From NCBI RefSeq assembly GCF_008802405.1, contig NZ_VZDO01000018.1, forward strand, positions 1 to 64,000: a DNA stretch of 64,000 nt. Reading direction: 5' to 3'. A program made the position numbers and the translations under genes. Numbering within the stretch: position 1 is the stretch's first letter; each line of letters begins with the position of its first letter. The DNA comes from Plantimonas leprariae (GTDB lineage: Bacteria > Pseudomonadota > Alphaproteobacteria > Rhizobiales > Rhizobiaceae). Of this stretch, positions 53,136 through 62,656 are shown one piece after another. The notes below the pieces were generated by a model. It did no database searches and was not told the origin of the DNA. It saw only the letters and a list, made by a program, of their open reading frames with translations.

Positions 53136-54041
53136 ATGCGCGTCGCGGTTCTCGGCCTCGGCTCGATGGGCGCCGGCATGGCGGCGTCGCTGCGGCAGAC
53201 CGGGCACACCGTCACCGGCTTCGACGTGGTGGACGCGTCGCGAAATGCCTTCGCGGCCGGCGGCGGCACGGCGGCGACGAGCGCGGCCGAGGCGGCGAAG
53301 GGTGCCGACGCCGTGGTTTCGGTCGTGGTGAACGCGAGCCAGACCGAAGCGCTGCTGTTCGGCGAGGGCGGCGTCGCGGCTGCGATGCAGGCCGGCGCGG
53401 TCTTCGTGTCCTGCGCGACGATGGACCCGGACGCGGCGCGCTCGCTGGCAGCGCGGCTGGAGGCGTCGGGCCAACACTATCTCGACGCGCCGATGAGCGG
53501 CGGTCCGGCGCGCGCCGCGACGGGCGAGCTGACCGTCATGGCGTCGGGCAGCGCGGCAGCCTTCGGCCAGGCGCGGCCGGTGCTCGATGCCATCGCCGCC
53601 AAGGTCTACGAACTCGGCGACGCCGCCGGCGCGGGCGCGGCCTTCAAGATGATCAACCAACTCCTCGCCGGCGTTCATATCGCGGCGGCCTGCGAGGCGA
53701 TCAGCTTCGCGGCGAAGCAGGGGCTCGACCTGAAGCGCGTCTACGAGGTGATCACGGCCTCTGCCGGCAATTCATGGATGTTCGAGAACCGCGTGCCGCA
53801 CGTCCTCGACGGCGACTACGCCCCGAAGAGCGCCGTCGAGATCTTCGTCAAGGACCTCGGCATCGTGCAGGACATGGCGCGACGCGAGCGGTTTCCGGTG
53901 CCGGTCTCGGCCGCGGCGCTGCAGATGTTCCTCGCCGCCGCCGGCGCCGGCATGGGCCGCGAGGACGACGCCTCGCTCGCCCGCGTCTACGCATCGCTTT
54001 CGGGCGCGACCCTGCCGAAGAGCGATGGGACGAAGGAGTAG
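53136..54041 (+). CDS. L-threonate dehydrogenase-like NAD(P)-dependent oxidoreductase
   Basis: A 301-residue beta-hydroxyacid dehydrogenase. The NAD fold is MRVAVLGLGSMGAGMAASLRQTGH; DAPMSGGPARAATGELTVM is the substrate loop, and the catalytic Lys is in AAFKMINQLLAGVH. This arrangement is close to LtnD of four-carbon sugar-acid pathways. ATG 53136 has GGGAG at good spacing; ATG 53118, overlapping the previous stop, is an alternative that adds six residues. Confidence 0.83.
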   Translation: MRVAVLGLGSMGAGMAASLRQTGHTVTGFDVVDASRNAFAAGGGTAATSAAEAAKGADAVVSVVVNASQTEALLFGEGGVAAAMQAGAVFVSCATMDPDAARSLAARLEASGQHYLDAPMSGGPARAATGELTVMASGSAAAFGQARPVLDAIAAKVYELGDAAGAGAAFKMINQLLAGVHIAAACEAISFAAKQGLDLKRVYEVITASAGNSWMFENRVPHVLDGDYAPKSAVEIFVKDLGIVQDMARRERFPVPVSAAALQMFLAAAGAGMGREDDASLARVYASLSGATLPKSDGTKE

Positions 54042-54050
54042 GCTCGGAGC

Positions 54051-55325
54051 ATGACCACGATCACCGGCATGCGGGTGGTGGACCTGCGTTTCCCGACTTC
54101 GGCGCAGCTCGACGGTTCGGACGCGATGAATCCCGACCCGGACTATTCCGCCGCCTATGTCGTGCTGGAAACCGACGGGCCGCACGAGGGCCACGGCCTC
54201 ACCTTCACGATCGGGCGCGGCAACGAGGTGGTCTGCGCCGCGATCCGGGCGCTGGAGCATCTAGTCGTCGGGCTGGATATGGCCGTCGCCACCGCCGACA
54301 TGGGCGCGTTCTGGCGGCGGATGACCTCGGACAGCCAGCTCCGCTGGATCGGGCCGGACAAGGGGGCGATCCACCTCGCCACCGGCGCGGTGGTCAACGC
54401 CGTCTGGGACCTCTGGGGCAAGCTCGAAGGCAAGCCGGTCTGGCAGCTCGTCGCCGAGATGACGCCGGAGGCGATCGTCGCTTGCGTCGACTTTCGCTAC
54501 ATCACCGACTGCATCACGCCGGCGGAAGCGCTGGCGCTGCTGCGCGAGAAGGAGGCCGGCAAGGGGAGCCGCATCGAAACGCTCCGGCGCGAAGGCTATC
54601 CCTGCTACACGACCTCGGCCGGCTGGCTCGGCTACAGCGACGAGAAGCTTCGGCGGCTGGCGAAAGCCTCCGTCGATGCCGGCTTCCGCTACGTGAAGAT
54701 GAAGGTCGGGCGCGACCTCGATGACGACATCCGCCGGCTCACCGTCGCGCGGGAAGCGGTCGGGCCCGACGTCAACCTGATGATCGACGCCAACCAGGTC
54801 TGGGAGGTGGATCAGGCGATCGACTGGGTGGGCAAACTCGCCTTCGCCGAACCCTGGTTCATCGAGGAGCCGACCAGCCCGGACGATGTCGCCGGGCACC
54901 GCAGGATTCGAGCGGGCGTCGCGCCGGTGAAGGTCGCGACCGGCGAGATGTGCCAGAACCGCATCATGTTCAAGCAGTTCATCATGGAGGGCGCGATCGA
55001 CGTGGTGCAGATCGACGCCTGCCGGCTCGGCGGCGTCAACGAGGTGCTGGCGGTGCTCTTGATGGCGGCGAAATACGGCCTCCCCGTCTGCCCGCATGCC
55101 GGGGGCGTGGGCTTGTGCGAATACGTCCAGCACCTGTCGATGATCGACTACGTCGCGATCTCGGGGACGCGCGAGGGGCGGGTGGTGGAATATGTCGACC
55201 ACCTGCACGAGCACTTCAAGGAACCCTGCGTGATCCGGGACGCGGCCTACATGCCGCCGACCGCGCCCGGCTTCTCGATCGAGATGCGGCCGGAATCGCT
55301 GCGGGACTACGAGTTCCGGGGCTGA
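54051..55325 (+). CDS. L-fuconate dehydratase-like enolase-superfamily enzyme
   Basis: A 424-residue mandelate-racemase-subgroup protein. Its start TTITGMRVVDLRFPTSAQLDGSDAMNPDPDYSAAYVVLETD closely follows the L-fuconate dehydratase pattern. The active site is visible: the KxK-type base in YVKMKVG (about 223), metal ligands in MIDANQVW, FIEEPTSPDD and ATGEM, and the second base His in PHAGGVGL. It would dehydrate L-fuconate to 2-keto-3-deoxy-L-fuconate. It is last in the plus-strand operon, with GGAG just before the ATG. Confidence 0.85.
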   Translation: MTTITGMRVVDLRFPTSAQLDGSDAMNPDPDYSAAYVVLETDGPHEGHGLTFTIGRGNEVVCAAIRALEHLVVGLDMAVATADMGAFWRRMTSDSQLRWIGPDKGAIHLATGAVVNAVWDLWGKLEGKPVWQLVAEMTPEAIVACVDFRYITDCITPAEALALLREKEAGKGSRIETLRREGYPCYTTSAGWLGYSDEKLRRLAKASVDAGFRYVKMKVGRDLDDDIRRLTVAREAVGPDVNLMIDANQVWEVDQAIDWVGKLAFAEPWFIEEPTSPDDVAGHRRIRAGVAPVKVATGEMCQNRIMFKQFIMEGAIDVVQIDACRLGGVNEVLAVLLMAAKYGLPVCPHAGGVGLCEYVQHLSMIDYVAISGTREGRVVEYVDHLHEHFKEPCVIRDAAYMPPTAPGFSIEMRPESLRDYEFRG

Positions 55326-55335
55326 CAGCGGCGCC

Positions 55336-56880
55336 TCAGGACGCAGGCTCCGGCGCGGCATCGTAGGTGGCGTAGGTGCGGTCCTCGTCCGCTTCGACCA
55401 GCCGCACCTCGTAGCCCCAGAGGTTGGCGAGATGCTTCAGGACGCGCCTCGCGTCGCGCGGCTCCAGGCGGATGCCGTCCGCGACCTGATGGCGGATGAG
55501 GAGCCGCCGGTCGCCCTCGAGATCGACATCGACGATCTGGATGTCCGGGTCCTGCCGCGACACGTCGAACTGCCGGGCGAGCGAGGCTCGAACCTCCCGG
55601 AAGCCCCGCTCGTCGTGGATGGAGGCGACGGCGATCTCGTCCTCGTCCTCGTCGTCGACGATGCGGAACAGCCGGTGCTTCTTCATCAGGCGCGGCGACA
55701 GGAACTGCGTGAGGAAGCTCTCGTCGCGGTAGTTCGCCCAGGCGTCGCGCAGCACCGGATAGGGATCGCGGCAGCCGGCGAAGGCCGGGAACAGCCGCCG
55801 CTCCTCCTCGTCGGGGTCGAGGCAGATCCGCTCGATGTCCTCCATCATCGAGAAACCCAAAGCGTAAGGGTTGATGCCGCCGTAGCGCCGGTCGTCGTAG
55901 TCCGGCTGCATCACGACGTTGGTGTGCGAATGGAGGAACTCCATGAACGCCCCGTCGCCGATCTCGCCGGTCTGGTGGAGGCGCGTCATGATGCGGTGGT
56001 GGACGAAGGTGGCGCAGCCTTCGTTCATCACCTTGGTCTGGCGCTGCGGGTAGAAGTACTGCGCGATGAGCCGCACGATCCGGACGATCTCGCGTTGCCA
56101 GGGCGCGAGGCGCGGCGCGGTCTTCTCCAGGAAGTAGAGGATGTTCTCCTCCGGCAGGCCGAGAAGGGCGCGCCGCCGCTCGGCCTCGCCGGGTTTGCGC
56201 GCCGCCGCCTTCTTGCCCGGTACGGTGCGCCAGAGGTCGTTGAAGATCCGCTCGCCGTGCTCGCGCCGCTCGCGCTCGCGCTTCTCCTCGGTGCGAAGGT
56301 CGGTGTGGTGCCGGCCGTGATAGCGGTGGACGCCGTGGTCCATCAGCGCATGGGCCGCGTCGAGGACGCGCTCCACCGCTTCGACGCCGTAGCGCTCCTC
56401 GCAGGAAGCGACGTAGCTCTTGGCGAAGGCGAGGTAGTCGTGGATGCCCGACGCGTCGGTCCACTGCCGGAAGGCGTAGTTGTTCTTGAAGAAGTGGTTG
56501 TGCCCGAACCCGGCATGGGCGAGCACGATCGCCTGCATCGTCGCGGTGTTCTCCTCCATGATGTAGACGATGCAGGGGTCGGAATTGATGACGATCTCGT
56601 AGGCGAGGCTCTGCCAGCCCTTCCGGTACATGGTCTCGTCGCGCAGGAACCGCTTGCCGAAGCTCCAGTGCTTGTAGAACAGCGGCATGCCGGTGGAGGC
56701 GTAGGCGTCGAGCATCTGCTCGGAGGTGATGACCTCGATCCGGTTCGGATAGATGTCGAGGCCGAGCTCCTCCGTGCCGACGCGCTCCACCGCGCGGTAG
56801 ATGCGCTCCAGCGTGTCGAAGTCCCAGTCGGCGCCGGTGAAGAGCGGCGGGCGGGACAGGTCGGAGGGAAGCGCGCTCAT
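55336..56880 (-). CDS. SpoVR family protein
   Basis: A 514-residue protein. GADWDFDTLERIYRAVERVGTEELGLDIYPNRIEVI is the diagnostic N-terminus, with conserved KHWSFGKRF and NEGCATFVHHRIM (about residues 285-297) segments. In Enterobacteria the equivalent (YcgB) works with YeaG and YeaH in stress and nitrogen starvation; the biochemical role is unknown, and the name comes from a Bacillus spore-cortex phenotype. No sporulation genes are present here. The gene is third in the operon, overlapping yeaH by 4 bp. Confidence 0.93.
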   Translation of the reverse strand: MSALPSDLSRPPLFTGADWDFDTLERIYRAVERVGTEELGLDIYPNRIEVITSEQMLDAYASTGMPLFYKHWSFGKRFLRDETMYRKGWQSLAYEIVINSDPCIVYIMEENTATMQAIVLAHAGFGHNHFFKNNYAFRQWTDASGIHDYLAFAKSYVASCEERYGVEAVERVLDAAHALMDHGVHRYHGRHHTDLRTEEKRERERREHGERIFNDLWRTVPGKKAAARKPGEAERRRALLGLPEENILYFLEKTAPRLAPWQREIVRIVRLIAQYFYPQRQTKVMNEGCATFVHHRIMTRLHQTGEIGDGAFMEFLHSHTNVVMQPDYDDRRYGGINPYALGFSMMEDIERICLDPDEEERRLFPAFAGCRDPYPVLRDAWANYRDESFLTQFLSPRLMKKHRLFRIVDDEDEDEIAVASIHDERGFREVRASLARQFDVSRQDPDIQIVDVDLEGDRRLLIRHQVADGIRLEPRDARRVLKHLANLWGYEVRLVEADEDRTYATYDAAPEPAS

Positions 56881-58175
56881 GCCGATGCCTTCCGCGTGGC
56901 CTTGCGCTCGAAGAGGTCGCGGAAGACCGGATAGATGTCGCGCGCCTGGGCGACCTTCCGCATCGCGAGCGGCACCGCCTCGCCGAGCAGGCCCTCCAGC
57001 GCCCGCCAGAGTCCGGACTCCCGGCTCGGCAGGTAGGAGCGCCCCTCGTCGGCCCGGCCGACCTGCAGGTAGGCGTAGTACTGCGTGATCGGCAGGATGC
57101 CGGAACGAAGGAGTTCGGCGACGAGGGCGTTGTCGCCCGAGACGTTGTCGCCGTCGGAGGCCTGCGCGGCGTAGATGTTCCAGCGGTCCGCGGGGAAGCG
57201 CTCGGCGACGATCCGCTGCATCTCCTTCAGTGCGGTCGAGACGATCGTGCCGCCGCTTTCGCGCGAGCGGAAGAAGGTCTCCTCGTCCACCTCCTGCGCC
57301 TCGTGCGTATGGCGGATGAAGACGACCGAAACCTTGCTGTAGCGTGTGGTCAGGAACAGGTAGAGCAGCGAGAAGAAGCGCTTGGCGAGGTCCTTCATGT
57401 GCTCGTCCATCGAGCCGGACACGTCCATCAGGCAGAACATCACCGCCTGCGCCGTCGGCTCCGGCACTTGGGTCGTGCGGCGGTAGCGAAGGTCCACCGG
57501 GTCGATGAACGGGATCGAGCGGACGCGCCCGAGCAGCGCCTCCAGTTCGAGCTTCAGTTCGGCGAGCCGGGCGGGCTCGGTTCCCGAGCGCTCCAGCGTC
57601 TCGATCTCCGCTTCCAGCGCGCGCAAGCGCTCCTTGTCCGGCCGTTTCAGCGCGATGCGGCGCGACAGCGAGCGGCGGAGCGTGCGGGGCACGGACAGGG
57701 CGGCGGGCGAGCCGGTGGTGCGGAAGCCCGCCGGCAGGCGCTTCGCCTGCGCCTCGCCGGTGACCTCGCGCTTCGCCATGTCGGGAAGTTCGAGGTCCTC
57801 GAGGAAGAACTGCAGGAACTCGTCGCGCGTCAGGACGAAGGAGAACTGGTCCTCGCCGGAGCCGTCCTCCGCGCCTTCCGAGCCGGATCCGCCGCCTTCC
57901 GGCGGCCGGGAAATGCGGTCGCCGGCGACGTACTGCTTGTTGCCGGGAAGGACGTAGTCCCGGACGCCCCCCTCGCCCGAGCGGCGGAAGGTCGGCTCGT
58001 GGACGCTGTTCGCCGGGATCGACACCGCGCCGCCCTCGCCGACGTCCCGGATCGAGCGGGAGGCGACGGCGTCCCGCACCGCCTGGCGCACCACGCCGCG
58101 CGCCCGCCGGATGAAACGCTGGCGGTTGGCGATGCTCTTGCCGCTCGAATCCAGACGGCGGTCGACGATATGCAT
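56877..58175 (-). CDS. yeaH: YeaH/DUF444 VWA-domain protein
   Basis: A 432-residue DUF444 protein. It opens MHIVDRRLDSSGKSIANRQRFIRRAR, a strongly conserved basic segment. The central region is charged and variable, and the C-terminal half is a von Willebrand A domain with the metal site FCLMDVSGSMDEHMKD (about 255-270). YeaH partners the kinase YeaG/PrkA, encoded 31 bp upstream, in the general stress and starvation response. The stop overlaps spoVR. Confidence 0.93.
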   Translation of the reverse strand: MHIVDRRLDSSGKSIANRQRFIRRARGVVRQAVRDAVASRSIRDVGEGGAVSIPANSVHEPTFRRSGEGGVRDYVLPGNKQYVAGDRISRPPEGGGSGSEGAEDGSGEDQFSFVLTRDEFLQFFLEDLELPDMAKREVTGEAQAKRLPAGFRTTGSPAALSVPRTLRRSLSRRIALKRPDKERLRALEAEIETLERSGTEPARLAELKLELEALLGRVRSIPFIDPVDLRYRRTTQVPEPTAQAVMFCLMDVSGSMDEHMKDLAKRFFSLLYLFLTTRYSKVSVVFIRHTHEAQEVDEETFFRSRESGGTIVSTALKEMQRIVAERFPADRWNIYAAQASDGDNVSGDNALVAELLRSGILPITQYYAYLQVGRADEGRSYLPSRESGLWRALEGLLGEAVPLAMRKVAQARDIYPVFRDLFERKATRKASA

Positions 58176-58206
58176 GGCCTGACCATACTCCGGGGCGGCG
58201 GCGGTC

Positions 58207-60147
58207 TCAGCCGGCCTGCCGAACGCGCATGTACCAGTCGACGAGGCGCCGGACCTGGCGCTGGGTGAAGCCGCGCCGCATCATGCGCTCCACGAACTCG
58301 TCGTGCTTCTTCTCGCTGTCCGAGTCCTTCTTCGAGCCGAAGGAGATCACCGGAAGCAGGTCCTCGACCTGGCTGAACATGCGCCGCTCGACCACGTCGC
58401 GGATCTTCTCGTAGCTCGTCCAGGACGGGTTCCTGCCGCCGTTGGACGCTCTCGACCTCAACGAGAACTTCACGACCTCGTTGCGAAAATCCTTCGGATT
58501 GGCGATGCCGGCCGGCTTCTCGATCTTCGAAAGCTCGGCGTTCAGCAACTCCCGGTTCATCAGCTGGCCGGTGTCCGGGTCCTTATAGTCCTGGTCCTCG
58601 ATCCAGGCGTCGGCATAGGCGACGTAGCGGTCGAAGAGGTTCTGGCCGTAGTCGTTGTAGGATTCGAGATAGGCCTTTTGGATCTCGTTGCCGATGAACT
58701 CGGCATAGCGGGGCCCGAGCTCGGCCTTGATGAATTCGAGATAGGTGCTCTCGACCTCCTCGGGGAACTGCTCGCGCCGGATCGCCTGCTCCAAGACGTA
58801 CATGAGGTGGACGGGGTCGGCCGCGACCTCCTCGGTGTCGTGGTTGAAGGTCGCCGACAGGGTCTTGAAGGCGAACCGCGTCGAGATGCCGTCCATGCCC
58901 TCGTCGACGCCGGCCGCGTCGCGGTATTCCTGCATGGTGCGGGCGCGGGGATCCACCTCCTTCAGGTTCTCGCCGTTGTAGACGCGCATCTTCGAGTTCA
59001 AGGACGAGTTCTCATGGGCTTTGAGACGCGAGAGCACCGCGAACTTCGCCAGCATTTCAAGGGTCTCCGGCGCGCAGGGCGCGGCGGCCAGCTCGGAGTT
59101 CTTCACGAGCTTCTCGTAGATCTTCGTTTCCTCGTCGACGCGCAGGCAGTACGGCACCTTGATCACGTAGATGCGGTCGATGAATGCCTCGTTGTTCTTG
59201 TTGTTCTTGAAGGTCCGCCATTCCGCCTCGTTGGAATGGGCCATGATCATGCCGGTGAAGGGGATCGCGCCGATGTTCTCCGAGCCGACATAGGAGCCCT
59301 CCTGCGTCGCCGTCAGCAGCGGATGCAGCATCTTGATCGGCGCCTTGAACATCTCGACGAATTCGAGGACGCCCTGGTTGGCGCGGTTGAGGCCGCCGGA
59401 ATAGCTGTAGGCGTCCGGGTCGTGCTGGGCGTGCATCTCGAGCCGCCGGATATCGACCTTGCCGACAAGCGAGGAGATGTCCTGGTTGTTCTCGTCGCCG
59501 GGCTCGGTCTTGGCGACGGCGATCTGCCGGAGGCGCGAGGGGGTGAGCTTCGCCACCTTGAACTTCTTGATGTCGCCGCCGAACTCGTCGAGCCGCTTCA
59601 CGCACCAGGGGCTCATCAGGCCGGTGATGCGCCGGCGCGGGATGCCGTATTCGGCTTCGAGGATCGGTCCCATCGTCTCGGGATCGAACAGGCCGAGCGG
59701 GCTCTCGAAGATCGGGGAAAGCTCGTCGCCGGCCTTCAGGACGTAGATCGGCTGCTCCTCCATCAGGAGCTTGATCCGTTCGGCGAGCGAGGACTTGCCG
59801 CCGCCGACGGGGCCGAGGAGGTAGAGGATCTGCTTCCTCTCCTCCAGCCCCTGCGCCGCCTGGCGGAGGAAGGCGACGATGCGCTCCACCGTCTCCTCCA
59901 TGCCGTAGAACTCGGCGAAGGCCGGATAGGTGCGGATGGTGCGGTTCATGAAGATCCGCCCGAGCCGCGAATCCTTGGCGGTGTCGACGAACCGGGGCTC
60001 GCCGATCGCGGCGAGCAGCCGCTCGTGCGGCCCGGCATACATGAGGGGGTCAGTGCGGCAGCCGTCGAGATAGTCAGACAGGCTCATCGCCGTCTGCCGC
60101 CGCGCCTCGTAGGTCTCGGCATAGGACTTGAACAAGAGGTTCGACAT
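58207..60147 (-). CDS. prkA: PrkA family serine protein kinase (YeaG)
   Basis: A 646-residue protein. An AAA+ module occupies the N-terminal half, with Walker A YLLGPVGGGKSSLAERI (about 110-126) and a later sensor region. The C-terminal PrkA kinase-like domain includes RHLEF-type and FNHDTEEVAADPVHLMYVLEQAIRR (about 490) segments. YeaG-type kinases are expressed under starvation and stationary phase. GGAGG precedes the ATG. It leads the three-gene operon; the upstream 313 bp presumably hold the promoter. Confidence 0.93.
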   Translation of the reverse strand: MSNLLFKSYAETYEARRQTAMSLSDYLDGCRTDPLMYAGPHERLLAAIGEPRFVDTAKDSRLGRIFMNRTIRTYPAFAEFYGMEETVERIVAFLRQAAQGLEERKQILYLLGPVGGGKSSLAERIKLLMEEQPIYVLKAGDELSPIFESPLGLFDPETMGPILEAEYGIPRRRITGLMSPWCVKRLDEFGGDIKKFKVAKLTPSRLRQIAVAKTEPGDENNQDISSLVGKVDIRRLEMHAQHDPDAYSYSGGLNRANQGVLEFVEMFKAPIKMLHPLLTATQEGSYVGSENIGAIPFTGMIMAHSNEAEWRTFKNNKNNEAFIDRIYVIKVPYCLRVDEETKIYEKLVKNSELAAAPCAPETLEMLAKFAVLSRLKAHENSSLNSKMRVYNGENLKEVDPRARTMQEYRDAAGVDEGMDGISTRFAFKTLSATFNHDTEEVAADPVHLMYVLEQAIRREQFPEEVESTYLEFIKAELGPRYAEFIGNEIQKAYLESYNDYGQNLFDRYVAYADAWIEDQDYKDPDTGQLMNRELLNAELSKIEKPAGIANPKDFRNEVVKFSLRSRASNGGRNPSWTSYEKIRDVVERRMFSQVEDLLPVISFGSKKDSDSEKKHDEFVERMMRRGFTQRQVRRLVDWYMRVRQAG

Positions 60148-60460
60148 GCTGCCTCCGCTGGTAAAGCGTGCCACCGTCGTCGATCGGGCCGATCCGAACA
60201 GGACCGCCGTCACCATGCAACTGGGTCGTATCGACGCCGAACGCAAACCAAGACGGATAATATTGGCCGGCAGAAGGCTGCGCCGAGAGGCGGAAGCGGC
60301 AAGAGCCGGGAAGGCATGTCAAACTAAATTGATGCGCTTTTTCAACCTCTTGGGTTTCGGCTCGGCGTCGAGCCCGAACCAATTGAATTCACTGAGCGTT
60401 GCGCCAGCCTGACGTCGCGCGCCGCGGGCCGGCGTCCGGCCCTGCGGGGCGGCCTTGTCG
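60148..60460. promoter_or_regulatory. Intergenic region upstream of prkA
   Basis: These 313 bp lie between prkA and ilvE, both on the minus strand. Bases 60240-60390 are distinctly A+T-richer, and a TTGACA-like hexamer is on the minus strand at 60317-60322, without a convincing -10 at standard spacing. It probably contains the prkA promoter; I see no RNA gene in it. Confidence 0.4.
60422..60447 (-). terminator. Strong hairpin after ilvE
   Basis: GGGCCGG (60426-60432) and CCGGCCC (60436-60442) form a stem with a 3-nt loop, extended by CCGC/GCGG with one bulge. It sits 14 bp beyond the ilvE stop. A T-run is lacking, so the terminator call is moderate. Confidence 0.45.
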
Positions 60461-61555
60461 TCAGAACACTTTTTCCATCCAGCCGTAAGGATCGCTTGTT
60501 CGGCCCCGCTGGATGCCGATCAGCGCGTCGCGAAGCCGCATGGACAGGCGGCCGGGCGCGCCGTCGCCGATCGTGACGTCGCCGGCCTTCGAGCGCAGGC
60601 GTCCGATCGGCGTGATCACCGCCGCCGTGCCGCAGGCGAAGGCCTCGGTGAGGCGCCCGCTCGCCGCATCGGCCCGCCATGCCTCGATCGCGTAGGGTTC
60701 CTCGCGGACGCCGAGCCCCATGTCGCGCGCCAGCACCATCACCGATTCCCGCGTGATGCCGGGCAGGATGTCGCCGAGCGGCGGGGTGACGAGCGAATCG
60801 TCGTCCATGACGAAGAAGACGTTCATGCCGCCGAGTTCCTCGACGTAGCGCCGCTCGGCGGCGTCGAGGAAGACGACCTGGTCGCAGCCCATCGCCTGCG
60901 CCTCGGCCTGCGCCTTGAGGCTGGCGGCGTAGTTGCCGCCGCATTTCGCTGCGCCCGTGCCACCGGGCCCGGCGCGGCAGTAGTCGTCGGACACCCAGAC
61001 GGTGACAGTGCCGTTGCCGCTGCCCTTGAAGTAGCTGCCGACGGCCGAGGCGATCACGGCGAAGAGGTACTCCTGCGACGGCCGGACGCCGAGGAAGACC
61101 TCGCTCGCGATCATGAACGGGCGAAGGTAGAGGCTGCCGTCCGGCCCGTCCGGAATCCAGTCGCGGTCGGCCTTGACGAGCTGCCGCACCGCCTCGACGA
61201 ACAGGCGCTCCGGCAGCGGCGCCATCGCCATGCGGTCGGCGGAACGGGCGAAGCGCTCGGCATTGGCGAAGGGCCGGAACAGCGCCGCGCCGCCTTCCGG
61301 CGTGCGATAGGCCTTCATGCCCTCGAAGATCTCCTGCGCGTAGTGGAGGACGGCGGTCGCCGGATCGAGCGTCAGGGCGACGCGCGGTTGCACCGCCGCC
61401 TCGTGCCAGCCGACGCCCTCCTTGTAGCGGATCGTCACCATGTGGTCGGTGAAGACGCGCCCGAACCCCGGATTGGCCAGCTGCTCGGCCCGCTCGTTGG
61501 CGGGCACGAGATTGGCGTGCGGCCGGCGCTCGAAGGCGATTTCGCTCGTGTTCAT
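60461..61555 (-). CDS. ilvE: Branched-chain amino acid aminotransferase
   Basis: A 364-residue class IV aminotransferase. The PLP Lys is in GTGAAKCGGNYAASLKAQA (about 205), with FEGMKAYRTPEGG and the later EELGGMNVFFV and TPPLGDILPGITRE motifs. It interconverts valine, leucine and isoleucine with their keto acids in the cytosol. The length is typical of the longer BCAT group 2. ATG 61555 has GGAG seven bases upstream. It is not in an operon with other ilv genes. Confidence 0.93.
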   Translation of the reverse strand: MNTSEIAFERRPHANLVPANERAEQLANPGFGRVFTDHMVTIRYKEGVGWHEAAVQPRVALTLDPATAVLHYAQEIFEGMKAYRTPEGGAALFRPFANAERFARSADRMAMAPLPERLFVEAVRQLVKADRDWIPDGPDGSLYLRPFMIASEVFLGVRPSQEYLFAVIASAVGSYFKGSGNGTVTVWVSDDYCRAGPGGTGAAKCGGNYAASLKAQAEAQAMGCDQVVFLDAAERRYVEELGGMNVFFVMDDDSLVTPPLGDILPGITRESVMVLARDMGLGVREEPYAIEAWRADAASGRLTEAFACGTAAVITPIGRLRSKAGDVTIGDGAPGRLSMRLRDALIGIQRGRTSDPYGWMEKVF

Positions 61556-61682
61556 GCATGGCTCCGTTCGTCGCGGCCTCCGGCGCACCGGCGGCCGTCG
61601 CCCGAACCGTTCGGCGGATGGGCGTTCGCCGTCATCATCGCGCTGCCGGCGCGATCCGGCAAGGCGAGCGACACGATTCGCG

Positions 61683-62654
61683 TCAGTCGAACCGCACCGG
61701 GATGCGGGATTGGACGGACGAGCGACCGACGCCGGCCGGGATCGGGCCGACGGGACTGGCGCGCCGCACCATGGCGACGGCGGCTGCGTCGAGCGCCGGG
61801 TCGCCGGAACTCTTCGAGACCGAGATGCCGCCGAGCGCGCCGCTGGCCGAGATGGTGAAGCTCACCGTCGCGGTGCGCCCGCCGCCCTGGCCGGAAACGC
61901 TGCGCTCCTGCCGCATGATCGCGGCCCGAACGCCCGACATGAAGCGGGTGAGGGCGTTCTTGTCCGGCGCGCCGGCGCCCGAGGCGCGCTGCCCGGCGAC
62001 GGACGCGCGCGACGCCTGCTGTCGGCGCGGCGTCGCGGGCTCGGCGGTGCGGGCCGGCCGCGCCTCGCGGACGGGCGGCTTCGGCTTGGCAGGCGGCTTC
62101 GGACGCGGCTGGGCGCGGGGCTTCGGCGGCGGGGGCGGCGCCACCTCGGACACCACGACCTCGTCCGGTGGGACGGCTTCCACGGCCTCCGGCTCGGCCG
62201 CAGCCGCCAGTTCCTCCGCCGGCGTCTCGGGCAGCGCTTCCTCGGCGAGCGCCTCCACCTCCTCGGGCGGCGGCAATTCGCTGAGGTCGATCTCCGGCAT
62301 GTCCTCGACCGCTTCCGCCGGCGCATCCTCCGCCGGCGTTTCCACCGCATCGGGCGGCGGCGGTTCCGTCGCCTCCGGCGCCTCGACCTCCTCGGCGGCG
62401 CTGGAGGCGACGCTTTCGACGCTTTCCGCCGGCGGCAGGGCGAGTTCCGGCGGCAGGTCGATCATGATCGCGGCTTCCGGCGCCTCGTTCGCCGGCGGCG
62501 GCGTGTCGTGCGCGAGATAGCCGACCACGAGCGCGCCCTGGATCGCCGCCACCGCCGCGAAGCTGAGACCCCAGCGCATGAACTCGAAGCCGCGGTCGCG
62601 CCGCGCGAGGCCCGCCGCGCTCCGGCCGCCGTATATCCGCCCGCCTGCCGCCAT
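61683..62654 (-). CDS. tonB: TonB energy-transducing protein
   Basis: A 323-residue protein. One N-terminal membrane helix (about residues 27-47, GLSFAAVAAIQGALVVGYLA) precedes a long periplasmic spacer rich in Pro, Glu and Ala, then a Pro/Lys segment (KPPAKPKPP), and ends in a short TonB C-terminal domain (ATVSFTISASGALGGISVSKSSGDPALDAAAVAMVRRASP). It delivers inner-membrane energy to outer-membrane receptors. The start ATG 62654 lies 2 bp after the exbD stop; ATG 62580 would also retain the membrane helix. Confidence 0.88.
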   Translation of the reverse strand: MAAGGRIYGGRSAAGLARRDRGFEFMRWGLSFAAVAAIQGALVVGYLAHDTPPPANEAPEAAIMIDLPPELALPPAESVESVASSAAEEVEAPEATEPPPPDAVETPAEDAPAEAVEDMPEIDLSELPPPEEVEALAEEALPETPAEELAAAAEPEAVEAVPPDEVVVSEVAPPPPPKPRAQPRPKPPAKPKPPVREARPARTAEPATPRRQQASRASVAGQRASGAGAPDKNALTRFMSGVRAAIMRQERSVSGQGGGRTATVSFTISASGALGGISVSKSSGDPALDAAAVAMVRRASPVGPIPAGVGRSSVQSRIPVRFD

Positions 62655-62656
62655 CG

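Noticed and set aside
60317-60322. TTGACA on the minus strand as the prkA -35 box
   Set aside because: The sequence 17 bp downstream (CCGCTT) is a poor -10, so no promoter was called on it.
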